This document shows, piece after piece, positions 1 through 7,820 of a stretch of DNA of 64,000 nt. The stretch covers positions 4,504,501 to 4,568,500 of the forward strand of contig NZ_CP016809.1 in NCBI RefSeq assembly GCF_002741055.1. Reading direction: 5' to 3'. The notes under the pieces were generated by a model. That model was not told where the DNA came from, made no database searches, and saw only the letters and a list, made by a program, of their open reading frames with translations. A program made the position numbers and the translations under genes. Position 1 is the first letter of the stretch. The number at the start of each line of letters is the position of its first letter. This stretch comes from Paenibacillus ihbetae (lineage in GTDB: Bacteria; Bacillota; Bacilli; Paenibacillales; Paenibacillaceae).

Positions 1-18
1 AACGATGAGGATGCAGGA

Positions 19-864
19 ATGGAAGCGATCGACATGAGCGAGGCAATTGATGCAAACGCCAAACAGGAAGCGATCGATGCGAAAGAGGCAAAAAACGAAC
101 AGAACGCAGAAGGTACACAGCCTGCACATCCCGCGGGGGGCGACCGGAATAACCAGCTGCTTGAAAAAGATACGAATCCGCTGCAGGTTGTCCTGCACCT
201 GGTCCGCCACGGCGTTACCCGGTGGAATCAGGAACGGCGGTACCTCGGCCATGAGGATCAGGGCGTGATATCCGGGGAGCTGGAACGGCTGGCCCCGCTG
301 GCACGGCGGCTTCAAGGCATGCACTGGGGACGCGTTTACTGCAGCGACCTGCTCAGATGCAGGCAGACTCTTCGCTATTTGCTGACCGGTAACGAGGTTC
401 AAAGTGCCGCTTTATCTGGCAATACGGAAGCATTGCCCCTTCCGGGAACCGTGTATGACCGCAGGCTGCGCGAGCTCCATTTCGGCGAATGGGAGGGGAA
501 AACCTACGAGGATTTGAAGGGCGATCCTTTATATCGACGCTGGATTGAGGACCCGGCAGCTGTCACTCCGCCGGGCGGAGAGAGCTGGGAAGCCTTCTCG
601 TCCCGGATTCAGCATTTTTTGGCGGGGATGCATCAAGATCTAAGCCGCAGCTGTGGGAAGGATGAGAACGGGGAAGCCGGAGGACGGAGTTCCCAAAAAA
701 CGCCCGACCTGCTGGCCGTCACGCATGGCGGCGTGATTCGCCAGATTGCGGCGGCTACGGTTCCGGACACCCCTTTTTGGAGCTTGCGTATCCTGCCGGG
801 TGAGGAGCTTAGGCTGAAGCTGGCTTGGAACGGACTGGGCTGGCAAGGCGAGATCATGAGCTGA
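19..864 (+). CDS. CobC-like histidine phosphatase (alpha-ribazole phosphatase type)
   Basis: The protein belongs to the phosphoglycerate-mutase/histidine-phosphatase fold. The phospho-acceptor motif is LVRHGVTRWN at about residues 61-70, and the second histidine lies in AVTHGGVIR near the C-terminus. In CobC this fold removes the phosphate from alpha-ribazole phosphate in cobalamin assembly. That substrate is inferred from the CobT-CobU-CobS operon nearby; the fold alone does not prove it. The first 50 or so residues are a low-complexity Glu/Ala/Asp/Lys stretch with EAID repeated three times, absent from ordinary CobC. A GAGGA 8 bases upstream supports ATG 19, but the frame stays open to the window edge, so the extension could be longer and the start is uncertain. 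Confidence 0.75.
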   Translation: MEAIDMSEAIDANAKQEAIDAKEAKNEQNAEGTQPAHPAGGDRNNQLLEKDTNPLQVVLHLVRHGVTRWNQERRYLGHEDQGVISGELERLAPLARRLQGMHWGRVYCSDLLRCRQTLRYLLTGNEVQSAALSGNTEALPLPGTVYDRRLRELHFGEWEGKTYEDLKGDPLYRRWIEDPAAVTPPGGESWEAFSSRIQHFLAGMHQDLSRSCGKDENGEAGGRSSQKTPDLLAVTHGGVIRQIAAATVPDTPFWSLRILPGEELRLKLAWNGLGWQGEIMS

Positions 865-915
865 CAGCCCTGCCATACCCGTTGGCAAGGACCTTGGGCA
901 ATCCACAAGAAAGCA

Positions 916-1428
916 TCAACGGATCTCCAGATCGAGATGCAAAATATGCTGGATGCCTTGCACGCCCATAACCCGGTATCCCCTGTCACGAAAGCCGGCT
1001 CGAAGATAGACGTGACGGGCATGCTCATTGCGGGCGTTTACCGCCAGGGCAATCTCGTTCACCCCCGGCAGGCGGGAGCGAATAAATTCGGGCAGCAGCC
1101 GCATGGCAGCCTGGCCGTAGCCCCGCCCCTGCTCCTTGTGATCCACGGACAGGGCGCGGAGGAGCACGGCGTTTTGATTCGGCGTATAACGCGCGATCCG
1201 TTCCCCGCGATCCAGGACGAAGAAGGCGACGGGCTTATCCGCCGCGAGCAGAACGACCGGCAGCTTCTCTGCGGGAGGATCGCCGAGCTTCTTCAGCACT
1301 TCGTTCGGAAGCGAAGTGAATCTTCGCTGGTGCTCCGGGAGGGAGAATTGGCTCAGCACCGGAAGATGTCCGGGTTCGAGGGCGCTCAGACGAAGTCTCT
1401 CCGGCTTATCGTTTGAAGGCATATTCAT
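916..1428 (-). CDS. GNAT family N-acetyltransferase
   Basis: The gene encodes 170 residues with the GNAT layout: a substrate-side N-terminal half, then the acetyl-CoA loop region at LSVDHKEQGRGYGQAAMRLL (Q/R-G-x-G signature), then NARNEHARHVYLRAGFRDRGY near the end. The substrate cannot be read from sequence. The start is placed at the ATG at 1428, preceded by GGAGGG about 11 bases away; an in-frame extension to 1452 includes the ribosome binding site and is unlikely. It is convergent with the CobC-like gene and divergent from the cobalamin riboswitch transcript. Confidence 0.8.
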   Translation of the reverse strand: MNMPSNDKPERLRLSALEPGHLPVLSQFSLPEHQRRFTSLPNEVLKKLGDPPAEKLPVVLLAADKPVAFFVLDRGERIARYTPNQNAVLLRALSVDHKEQGRGYGQAAMRLLPEFIRSRLPGVNEIALAVNARNEHARHVYLRAGFRDRGYRVMGVQGIQHILHLDLEIR

Positions 1429-1534
1429 CACGGATTTCACCCTCCGTTTCAAAAAGATGTGATTTCAGGCGAATAATGAACGATAACAAGAACTTTCAGT
1501 ACCATTATACTCGAAGAATGGGTTAATCCTTAAG

Positions 1535-1563
1535 TTGTAAGGCCGGGGGTTATCCCCTATAAT
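1535..1563 (+). promoter_or_regulatory. Promoter of the cobalamin riboswitch transcript
   Basis: TTGTAA (1535-1540) and TATAAT (1558-1563) are 17 bases apart, a good sigma-A promoter. Transcription would begin near 1570, about 50 bases before the riboswitch aptamer. Confidence 0.65.
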
Positions 1564-1619
1564 CTTGTTCAGAGAAATCCAGCTTGGCTATATAAGCATG
1601 ATTCATATGATTTGCGAGG

Positions 1620-1800
1620 GTCCTGGACAGGCAGCCGGCATGACGGCATGCCTTTCGGGTTAATAGGGAAGCCGGTGCAAATCCGGCACGGTCCCGCCAC
1701 TGTGAAGCAGGAGACTTCCCCTTAATGCCACTGAGCGCTGATGCGCTTGGGAAGGCGGAGAAGTCGTTAGGCCTGTAAGTCAGGAGACCTGCCCTCGGCA
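1620..1800 (+). promoter_or_regulatory. Cobalamin (AdoCbl) riboswitch aptamer
   Basis: The conserved core is present in order: AGGGAAGCCGGTGCAAATCC with the matching GGC arm (from about 1664), the B12-box element GCCACTG at 1696-1702, a variable arm, and the 3' core AAGTCAGGAGACCTGCC at 1777-1793. It precedes corrinoid import and nucleotide-loop assembly genes, the classic targets. A terminator hairpin follows at 1955-1994, so control is probably at transcription elongation. Cobalamin binding should reduce expression of the downstream operon (family knowledge). Confidence 0.93.
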
Positions 1801-1911
1801 ATGAATGACGGTCCTTCGAGGAGAGGATTACGTTCACTTGGACCCGTTTTGATCGCGGGAGCGGCAGGAGCTGTCATGGCACAGTTTTTCGGCAAGAAGC
1901 TGCTTTCTTGA
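1801..1911 (+). CDS. Possible 36-residue membrane peptide ORF inside the riboswitch expression platform
   Basis: An ATG begins directly at the 3' edge of the cobalamin aptamer and encodes 36 residues, MNDGPSRRGLRSLG followed by a hydrophobic Gly/Ala-rich segment (PVLIAGAAGAVMAQFF) and GKKLLS, then TGA. The pattern is a basic N-terminus plus one short membrane helix. The only Shine-Dalgarno-like sequence is AGGAGA at 1782-1787, inside the aptamer core and 13 bases from the ATG, so translation would be coupled to the riboswitch fold. A TTG codon within the ORF at about 1849 is an alternative start. It lies between aptamer and terminator, so it could be a leader peptide or simply chance. Confidence 0.3.
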   Translation: MNDGPSRRGLRSLGPVLIAGAAGAVMAQFFGKKLLS

Positions 1912-1954
1912 TGATCAATGCTATATGTTTGCAGGTGTCCTGAAGCTGAAACGT

Positions 1955-1994
1955 AATCCCCGATTCCTTAATGCTCAAGGAGTCGGGGATTTTT
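1955..1994 (+). terminator. Rho-independent terminator of the cobalamin riboswitch
   Basis: AATCCCCGA pairs with TCGGGGATT around a loop that itself contains TTCCTT/AAGGAG, followed by a T run. Its position between the aptamer and the first importer gene makes it the likely riboswitch-controlled attenuator. The 225 bases from here to the next start codon are GC-rich with no ORF I can support. Confidence 0.8.
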
Positions 1995-2219
1995 GCTGGA
2001 GAACGAGAAGCAATGCCGGCCTCCTGATTCCCGATCCCGCTGCCGGGGCAGCTCGGTAAACCGCTTCCGGCCGGATTGCGGGGAACAGGACAGGAGGGTC
2101 GAGCCGGTTCTCCTTATACATGCGAGGACAGTCGTTTTCATACCCGGTAAGGATCGGAATTGAAGTTGTGAAATATGCAGGCTAGGGTTCTCAATGATGA
2201 CGTAGGGGGAAACAAGAAA

Positions 2220-3230
2220 ATGAAAGCAATGTTGAAATCATGGTCCGTATTGATCGTGGCGATGCTGATGGCGCTGTCGCTGATCGCCTGCGGAAACGCC
2301 GAGGATGCCGCGCCGAAAAGCACGCCTTCGGAAACGCCTGCCCAGCAGGAGAAGCCGGCTGAACAGCCTGCGGAGGATCAGGGTGCGCTGAAGACGCAGT
2401 ATCCCCTCACCGTTAAGGATGCGACCGGAACAGAGATCACCTTCGAGAAGGCGCCGACCCGTATCGTATCCCTGGCTCCGTCCGAGACGGAAAAGCTGTT
2501 TGCCCTCGGGCTGGACGAGGAAATCGTAGGCGTGTCCGATCTGGATGATTATCCGGAAGCCGCGAAATCCAAGCCGAAAATGGGAGGCTTCCAAGTGAAT
2601 GAAGAGGCTGTAATCGCAGCCGAGGCTGATGTCGTGTTCAGCGCGTCGATGAATGCGGAAAACGCGGAGAAGCTCCGCGGGATGGGCATGAAATTGTTCG
2701 TTAACGATCCGTCCACGATTGAAGAAGTCATGTCTTCCATTACGCTGGTCGGACAAATTACCGACCGTCAGGAAGAAGCGCAGACTGTGGTCGAGCAGAT
2801 GCAGCAGGAGCTGGCAAGCGTTACAGAAGCGGTGAAATCCGTGAAGGAAGAGGACAAGAAGAAAGTGTACGTCGAGTTCTCGCCGGGCTGGACTGTCGGC
2901 AAAGGCGAGTTCATGGATGAGATGATCACGCTGGCTGGCGGCGTCAACGCAGCCGGGGATACAGAGGGCTGGTTCGAAATTAGCGAGGAGAACATCATTG
3001 CGGCGAATCCGGATGTCATCCTGTATTCGAGCAATGTTGTCGACGAAGCCACCAAGAAAACGCTGGATCAGATGATTAAAGAGCGCGACGGCTGGGATCA
3101 GATCGAGGCGATCAAGAACGACCGGGTCATTGCGATGGACGATAATCTGCTGAGCCGTCCGGGACCGCGCGTCACGCAAGGTTTGATTGAAGTGGCCAAA
3201 GCCGTTTATCCGGAACTGATGACACCATGA
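2220..3230 (+). CDS. Corrinoid/iron-siderophore-type ABC transporter substrate-binding lipoprotein (BtuF-like)
   Basis: The protein has 336 residues and starts at ATG 2220 after TAGGGGGAAAC. It has a lipoprotein signal peptide ending in the lipobox LIAC, a Pro/Glu-rich linker, then a class III periplasmic-binding domain with the typical opening RIVSLAPSETEKLFALGLDEEIVGVS. In this family the protein captures cobalamin, cobinamide or ferric chelates outside the membrane and delivers them to a BtuCD/FhuBC-type permease. The cobalamin riboswitch and the cobTUS genes in the same operon favour a corrinoid substrate. It overlaps the permease gene by 4 bases (ATGA). Confidence 0.88.
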   Translation: MKAMLKSWSVLIVAMLMALSLIACGNAEDAAPKSTPSETPAQQEKPAEQPAEDQGALKTQYPLTVKDATGTEITFEKAPTRIVSLAPSETEKLFALGLDEEIVGVSDLDDYPEAAKSKPKMGGFQVNEEAVIAAEADVVFSASMNAENAEKLRGMGMKLFVNDPSTIEEVMSSITLVGQITDRQEEAQTVVEQMQQELASVTEAVKSVKEEDKKKVYVEFSPGWTVGKGEFMDEMITLAGGVNAAGDTEGWFEISEENIIAANPDVILYSSNVVDEATKKTLDQMIKERDGWDQIEAIKNDRVIAMDDNLLSRPGPRVTQGLIEVAKAVYPELMTP

Positions 3231-4273
3231 GACAAAAACTGGCGGGTTACGGATCGGCCGGCATTGTCCTGCTGCTGTTGACTTTGATCGTCAGCCTCGG
3301 AATCGGCTCGGTCCACCTGCCTGTTAGCGAGATCGGAGCGATGCTGCTGCATCGGCTGCCTTGGGTCGGCGATGCGATCGTCCCGGGCTGGGAGGTATCC
3401 TCCGAGCAGATTTTGATGAAGGTGAGGCTCCCGCGGATTCTGCTGGGAATGCTGGTCGGCGCCTCGCTTGCGGTGGCAGGAGCGGCGTTTCAAGGCGTGC
3501 TGCGCAATCCGCTGGCTGATCCGTTTACGCTGGGCGTTTCGTCCGGGGCCGCTCTCGGGGCGGCGTCCCTCATTTTTTTCGGGATGGAGTATTCCTTCGC
3601 CGGGGGCTACACGCTGCCGCTGGTTGCATTTCTGACCGGAGCGGGTACGCTATGGGTCGTTCTGCTGCTGGCACGGGATCAGGGGAAGCTGCCGGTGCAC
3701 GGACTCATTTTGTCCGGTGTCGTTATGCAATCCTTTCTCGGCGCCGTCGTTTCCTTCCTGACGGTGATGTCAAAAGACACGGTGAACCAGATCCTGTTCT
3801 GGACGATGGGAAGCTTGAGCATGCGCGGATGGTCCTATGTGGCCATCCTTTTCCCGTATTTCGGGGTAGGGCTTATTTATTTGTGGAGCCGTTCGCGGGC
3901 ATTGAATCTGCTGTCGCTTGGCGAAAGGCAGGCTGCCCATATGGGGCTGAACGTGGATCGGCTGAAGACCAGCGTCTTGGTCGTTGCTACGCTTCTTGCG
4001 GCGGCGGCCGTGTCGGTCTCGGGCGTAATCGGATTTGTGGGGCTGGTGGTGCCGCATATGATCCGGCTGATGACGGGCTCGGATTATCGTGTCATTATTC
4101 CGATTTCCGCCTTGGGAGGCGCTATTTTCATGGTATGGTGCGATACGGCGGCGCGATCGGTGCTTGCTCCGACTGAAATTCCGCTCGGAGTGGTCACTGC
4201 GTTTATCGGCGCTCCGTTCTTTGCGTATTTGCTCTACCGGAACAAGAAGCGGCGCAGGGAGGGATTCTCATGA
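3227..4273 (+). CDS. FecCD/BtuC-family ABC transporter permease
   Basis: The protein has 348 residues and many hydrophobic helices typical of the 10-helix FecCD family. Family motifs include RLPRILLGMLVGASLAVAGA near residue 68, RNPLADPFTLGVSSGAALGA, and GFVGLVVPHMIRL in the C-terminal half, which contacts the ATPase. It forms the membrane channel for the importer encoded by the flanking genes. ATGA overlaps at both ends show tight translational coupling with the binding protein and the ATPase. Confidence 0.92.
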   Translation: MRQKLAGYGSAGIVLLLLTLIVSLGIGSVHLPVSEIGAMLLHRLPWVGDAIVPGWEVSSEQILMKVRLPRILLGMLVGASLAVAGAAFQGVLRNPLADPFTLGVSSGAALGAASLIFFGMEYSFAGGYTLPLVAFLTGAGTLWVVLLLARDQGKLPVHGLILSGVVMQSFLGAVVSFLTVMSKDTVNQILFWTMGSLSMRGWSYVAILFPYFGVGLIYLWSRSRALNLLSLGERQAAHMGLNVDRLKTSVLVVATLLAAAAVSVSGVIGFVGLVVPHMIRLMTGSDYRVIIPISALGGAIFMVWCDTAARSVLAPTEIPLGVVTAFIGAPFFAYLLYRNKKRRREGFS

Positions 4274-5058
4274 TGATCGTTGCCCAAGGGCTGACAAAGG
4301 CCTATGGCCGCACAACGGTATTGTCGGAGGTCGGGCTTCAGGTCGGGAAAGGCGAGTGGTGGGGCATCATCGGACCGAACGGCAGCGGCAAGTCCACACT
4401 GATGCAGCTGCTGTCTGGCGTGGAGCGTCCTTCCAAGGGCAGCGTGCGGCTTTTGGACCGCGATATCGGAAGCTACAGCCGCAAAGCGCTCGCCCGAATT
4501 GTTGCCGTGCTTCAGCAGGAGGGGCTGGACCCGACTGATTTTACGGTACGGGAGGTGCTTGAGATGGGGCGCTATCCGTTCCTGAACTGGCTGGGCCGGG
4601 AGGAGCAGGATGCGGCACCCCTGATTGACAGCATCATGGAGAAGCTGGAGCTTCGCGATATTCAGGAGCGGCGTCTTACGGAGCTGAGCGGCGGCCAGCG
4701 GCAGCGGGTTGCGCTCGGCAAGGTGATGGTGCAGGAGCCGTCGCTCCTGATGCTGGATGAACCGACGACCTATCTCGATATTCATTACCAGCTTCAATTC
4801 ATGGAGATGGTGGATGCTTGGAGACAGACGTCGGAAATTACCGTAATCAGTGTCCTGCACGATTTGAATCTGGCCGCGCAGTTTTGCGATAAGCTGCTCG
4901 TGCTGCACGAGGGGCGCGTTGCAGGAATGGGATCACCGGAGGAAGTGCTGACCGAGGCGTATATCAGCCGGATTTTCCGGGTCATGCCTTCCGTCGTCAA
5001 GCACCCCGAGAACGGGGCGCCGCAGGTGCTGCTCACGGCGAAGCGGTCAAGGAAATAA
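4270..5058 (+). CDS. ABC transporter ATP-binding protein (BtuD/FepC type)
   Basis: The protein has 262 residues with Walker A GPNGSGKS near residue 36, Q-loop VLQQEG, signature LSGGQRQR, Walker B LLMLDEP and the switch histidine in VLHDLNLAAQFCD. These features place it in the FepC/BtuD group that powers import of cobalamin or ferric chelates. It overlaps the permease gene by 4 bases; a second ATG at 4273 is an alternative start. About 90 bases separate it from cobT. Confidence 0.92.
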   Translation: MMIVAQGLTKAYGRTTVLSEVGLQVGKGEWWGIIGPNGSGKSTLMQLLSGVERPSKGSVRLLDRDIGSYSRKALARIVAVLQQEGLDPTDFTVREVLEMGRYPFLNWLGREEQDAAPLIDSIMEKLELRDIQERRLTELSGGQRQRVALGKVMVQEPSLLMLDEPTTYLDIHYQLQFMEMVDAWRQTSEITVISVLHDLNLAAQFCDKLLVLHEGRVAGMGSPEEVLTEAYISRIFRVMPSVVKHPENGAPQVLLTAKRSRK

Positions 5059-5146
5059 GGGCCTGCAAGCCTATGGCTTGCCCAGGGCGCATGGATTCGG
5101 ATAAAGTAAGTACAAGCGACATAAGCAAAAAAGGGAGGCTTGTTGC

Positions 5147-6214
5147 ATGAAGGAGCTCATGGACCGATTGACGCGATCGGTTGGTACAATCACCGCGCCC
5201 AATGCCCGGGCGCAGGCGGAAGCCGCCGCCTATTTGGACAAGCTGACGAAACCTCCCGGGAGCCTCGGCAAGCTGGAATCGCTGGCGATTCAGCTCGCGG
5301 GAATCACGGGGACGATCAAGCCCTCCTTCGAGAAAAAGGCCGTCGTGGTCATGGCCGGCGACCATGGGGTGTGCGAGGAGGGCGTCAGCGCTTTCCCGTC
5401 AGAGGTAACGCCCCAGATGGTCATGAATTTCCTGAACGGCGGCGCCGCCGTCAACGTATTGGCCCGTCAAGCGGGCGCGGACGTGCTGTGCGTGGATATC
5501 GGCGTTGCGGCGGACCTGTCCCATAAACGTCTCCTTTCCCGTAAAATTAATAAGGGAACGAATAATATTGCAAAAGGGCCTGCGATGACGAGGGCGGAGG
5601 CCGAGCAGGCGATCATGACCGGTGCCGAGGTAGCCGCCGAGCTCTATTCTCATGGAACCCGGGTGTTCGTGACCGGGGAAATGGGCATCGGCAACACGAC
5701 ACCGAGCGCCGCCGTCTTCGCGGTTCTGTCCGGCAAGCCGCCGGCTGAGGTCGTTGGGCGGGGAACCGGCGTTAGCGACGAGCAGCTGCTGCATAAGATC
5801 CGCGTTGTCGAGCAGGCGATCTCGGTCAATCGCCCCCTGGCGGAGGATCCGGTGGATGTGCTTGCCAAGGTCGGCGGGTATGAGCTCGGCGGCCTGGCCG
5901 GACTCATTCTCGGCGCGGCGGCCAAGGGCTGCCCTGTCGTTATCGACGGCTTCATATCCAGCGCAGCCGCCCTAATCGCTGCGGCAATTTGTCCTGAATC
6001 GCTTTCGTATATGATCGCATCCCACAATTCGAAGGAGCGTGGACATGCCCTGCTGCTGCAAGCGCTGGGACTGTCTCCGATGCTGCATATGGACATGCGT
6101 CTTGGCGAAGGAACCGGAGGCGTGTTATGCCTTCATATGATAGAAGCCGCGTGCCGGATCATGAGCGAGATGGCAACCTTCGAAAGCGCGGGAATAAGCG
6201 GAGGGGAACGATGA
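5147..6214 (+). CDS. cobT: Nicotinate-nucleotide--dimethylbenzimidazole phosphoribosyltransferase
   Basis: The enzyme transfers phosphoribose from nicotinate mononucleotide to the lower-ligand base (dimethylbenzimidazole), giving alpha-ribazole phosphate. The 355-residue length fits the family. Landmarks are LDKLTKPPGSLGKLE near residue 30, MAGDHGVCEEGVSAFPSEVT near residue 70, GEMGIGNTTPSAA, and the C-terminal MRLGEGTGG that carries the catalytic glutamate. The start follows AAGGGAGG by a normal spacing. It is the first of three coupled cob genes and overlaps cobU by 4 bases. Confidence 0.96.
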   Translation: MKELMDRLTRSVGTITAPNARAQAEAAAYLDKLTKPPGSLGKLESLAIQLAGITGTIKPSFEKKAVVVMAGDHGVCEEGVSAFPSEVTPQMVMNFLNGGAAVNVLARQAGADVLCVDIGVAADLSHKRLLSRKINKGTNNIAKGPAMTRAEAEQAIMTGAEVAAELYSHGTRVFVTGEMGIGNTTPSAAVFAVLSGKPPAEVVGRGTGVSDEQLLHKIRVVEQAISVNRPLAEDPVDVLAKVGGYELGGLAGLILGAAAKGCPVVIDGFISSAAALIAAAICPESLSYMIASHNSKERGHALLLQALGLSPMLHMDMRLGEGTGGVLCLHMIEAACRIMSEMATFESAGISGGER

Positions 6215-6786
6215 ACCCATTAAGCTCGCTCGTAACGGGAGGCGCCCGAAGCGGCAAGAGCTCGTTCGCCGAGAAGCTCTGCATGAAACGGTCGTCCTCG
6301 GGCCTTTATATAGCGACGGCTCAGGCGTATGACGATGAAATGAAGGAACGGATTCGGATTCATCAGGACAGGCGCAGCGATGCGGATTATCGCTGGGAGA
6401 CGGTCGAAGAGCCCGTCGCCTTGCCGGAGCTGCTCGAAACGCTCGGCCAATCGGCATCGGATGCGCCGGCGCTCGTCGTGGATTGCCTGACGCTGTGGCT
6501 CACGAACGTGCTGCTCCAGGTCGAGCCGGAGGGAGCCGCGGCCATGGAGGAACGGCTGCAGCTGGATATCGGGAGGCTGGCCCGTGCCGTTGAGACGTAT
6601 CCCGGAACGGTAATCCTGGTAACGAACGAAGTGGGCTCGGGGATCGTCCCGGAGTATCCGCTGGGCCGAATATTTCGCGATTGGGCCGGGCTGATGAACC
6701 AGCGGCTTGCCCGGGTCTGCCATGAAGTATTTCTCGTAACCGCAGGGATTCCGATGGAAATCAAGAGCAGGGAGTATCGGATATGA
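6211..6786 (+). CDS. cobU: Bifunctional adenosylcobinamide kinase / adenosylcobinamide-phosphate guanylyltransferase
   Basis: CobU phosphorylates adenosylcobinamide and then adds GMP to give AdoCbi-GDP. The P-loop GGARSGKS sits at residues 9-16. IHQDRR carries the guanylylated histidine region, and ALVVDCLTLWLTN and TNEVGSGIVPEYPLGR are family motifs. The 191-residue length is usual. The start is placed at ATG 6211, which overlaps the cobT stop (ATGA) and follows GGAGGGG; a longer ORF reaching back to 6127 runs inside cobT and is not needed. It overlaps cobS by 4 bases. Confidence 0.95.
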   Translation: MNPLSSLVTGGARSGKSSFAEKLCMKRSSSGLYIATAQAYDDEMKERIRIHQDRRSDADYRWETVEEPVALPELLETLGQSASDAPALVVDCLTLWLTNVLLQVEPEGAAAMEERLQLDIGRLARAVETYPGTVILVTNEVGSGIVPEYPLGRIFRDWAGLMNQRLARVCHEVFLVTAGIPMEIKSREYRI

Positions 6787-7604
6787 ACAGGATGATGGAA
6801 GCGGCCGCGGCCGCTTTTCAATTTTTATCAAGGTTTCCGATCCGGCGGGAGATTCCCTTTACCCCGGAGGTTCAGCAGCGAAGCGTTGTCTTTTATCCGC
6901 TGGTAGGAGGCGTGATCGGCCTGACAGTGGCGCTGCTGGGGTGGGGATTAAGCTATGCTCTCCCGACCTTTCCGGCCTCGGTTATCACATTGGCCGTGTG
7001 GGTGGGGCTGACGGGCGGTCTTCATCTGGACGGGTGGATGGACAGCGCGGATGCCCTCCTCAGCCATCGGTCTCGTGAGCGGATGCTCGAGATTATGAAA
7101 GACAGCCGGGTAGGTGCAATGGGGGTGATCGCCTGTATGCTGCTCCTGCTGCTGAAGGTCTCGCTGATTCAATCGATCTTTGAACTGTCGGGCAGCGACT
7201 GGAAGCAGGAAGCGCTACTGCTTGTGCTTGCTCCCGTCTGGAGCCGTTGGTTTATGGTGCACGCGATGTACCGCTGGCCTATGGCACGAGGCAGTGAAGG
7301 GCTGGCTGCATTGTTCAGCGGATTATCCAGCTTGCGGAGGCTGCAGGCCGGCTTGACGGCGGTTCTGCTCACGATCGGGGTTCTCATCACGTTCTGGCTG
7401 GTCACGGATTCGGCGCATGCTTGGAGCACCGGATTATCGTCGCTCGTGCTTGCCCCGTTCCTGGCTTGGCTGATCGGCTCGGCAGTGGCTGGACGTATGA
7501 ACCGGCGCCTTGGCGGCCTCACGGGAGACACGTACGGCGCACTGAATGAACTGCTTGAGGCGGCCATTCTGTTATTTGTGGTTCTGCTCCTTCAGGATTG
7601 GTGA
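6783..7604 (+). CDS. cobS: Adenosylcobinamide-GDP ribazoletransferase (cobalamin synthase)
   Basis: The membrane enzyme joins AdoCbi-GDP to alpha-ribazole (or its phosphate), the last assembly step of cobalamin. The 273-residue protein is hydrophobic throughout. It carries the N-terminal AFQFLSRFPI, the Asp-rich motif GGLHLDGWMDSADALLSHRSRERMLEIMKDSRVGAMG region, and the late motif RLGGLTGDTYGALNE. It ends the operon; I see no strong terminator directly after it. With CobT, CobU and the importer this set fits salvage of cobinamide; upstream corrin genes are not in the window. Confidence 0.95.
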   Translation: MNRMMEAAAAAFQFLSRFPIRREIPFTPEVQQRSVVFYPLVGGVIGLTVALLGWGLSYALPTFPASVITLAVWVGLTGGLHLDGWMDSADALLSHRSRERMLEIMKDSRVGAMGVIACMLLLLLKVSLIQSIFELSGSDWKQEALLLVLAPVWSRWFMVHAMYRWPMARGSEGLAALFSGLSSLRRLQAGLTAVLLTIGVLITFWLVTDSAHAWSTGLSSLVLAPFLAWLIGSAVAGRMNRRLGGLTGDTYGALNELLEAAILLFVVLLLQDW

Positions 7605-7820
7605 TAGGATAGAGGTAAAAGAGTTTATCTTGGTATTCCGATCTGTATAATCGAATTGATTCGATGCCGGGAAGCGCCGATTTCCGATAAGATTCGGGAA
7701 GAACGGGTAATGTAATGTTTAGAGTGGGCGGTGAGTTGGAAATGAATACATACTAGCGCACTTATCCCCACAAGGATGGTACAACTTTAAATCCGAATTA
7801 GAGAATGGAGGAAGCAAAGG

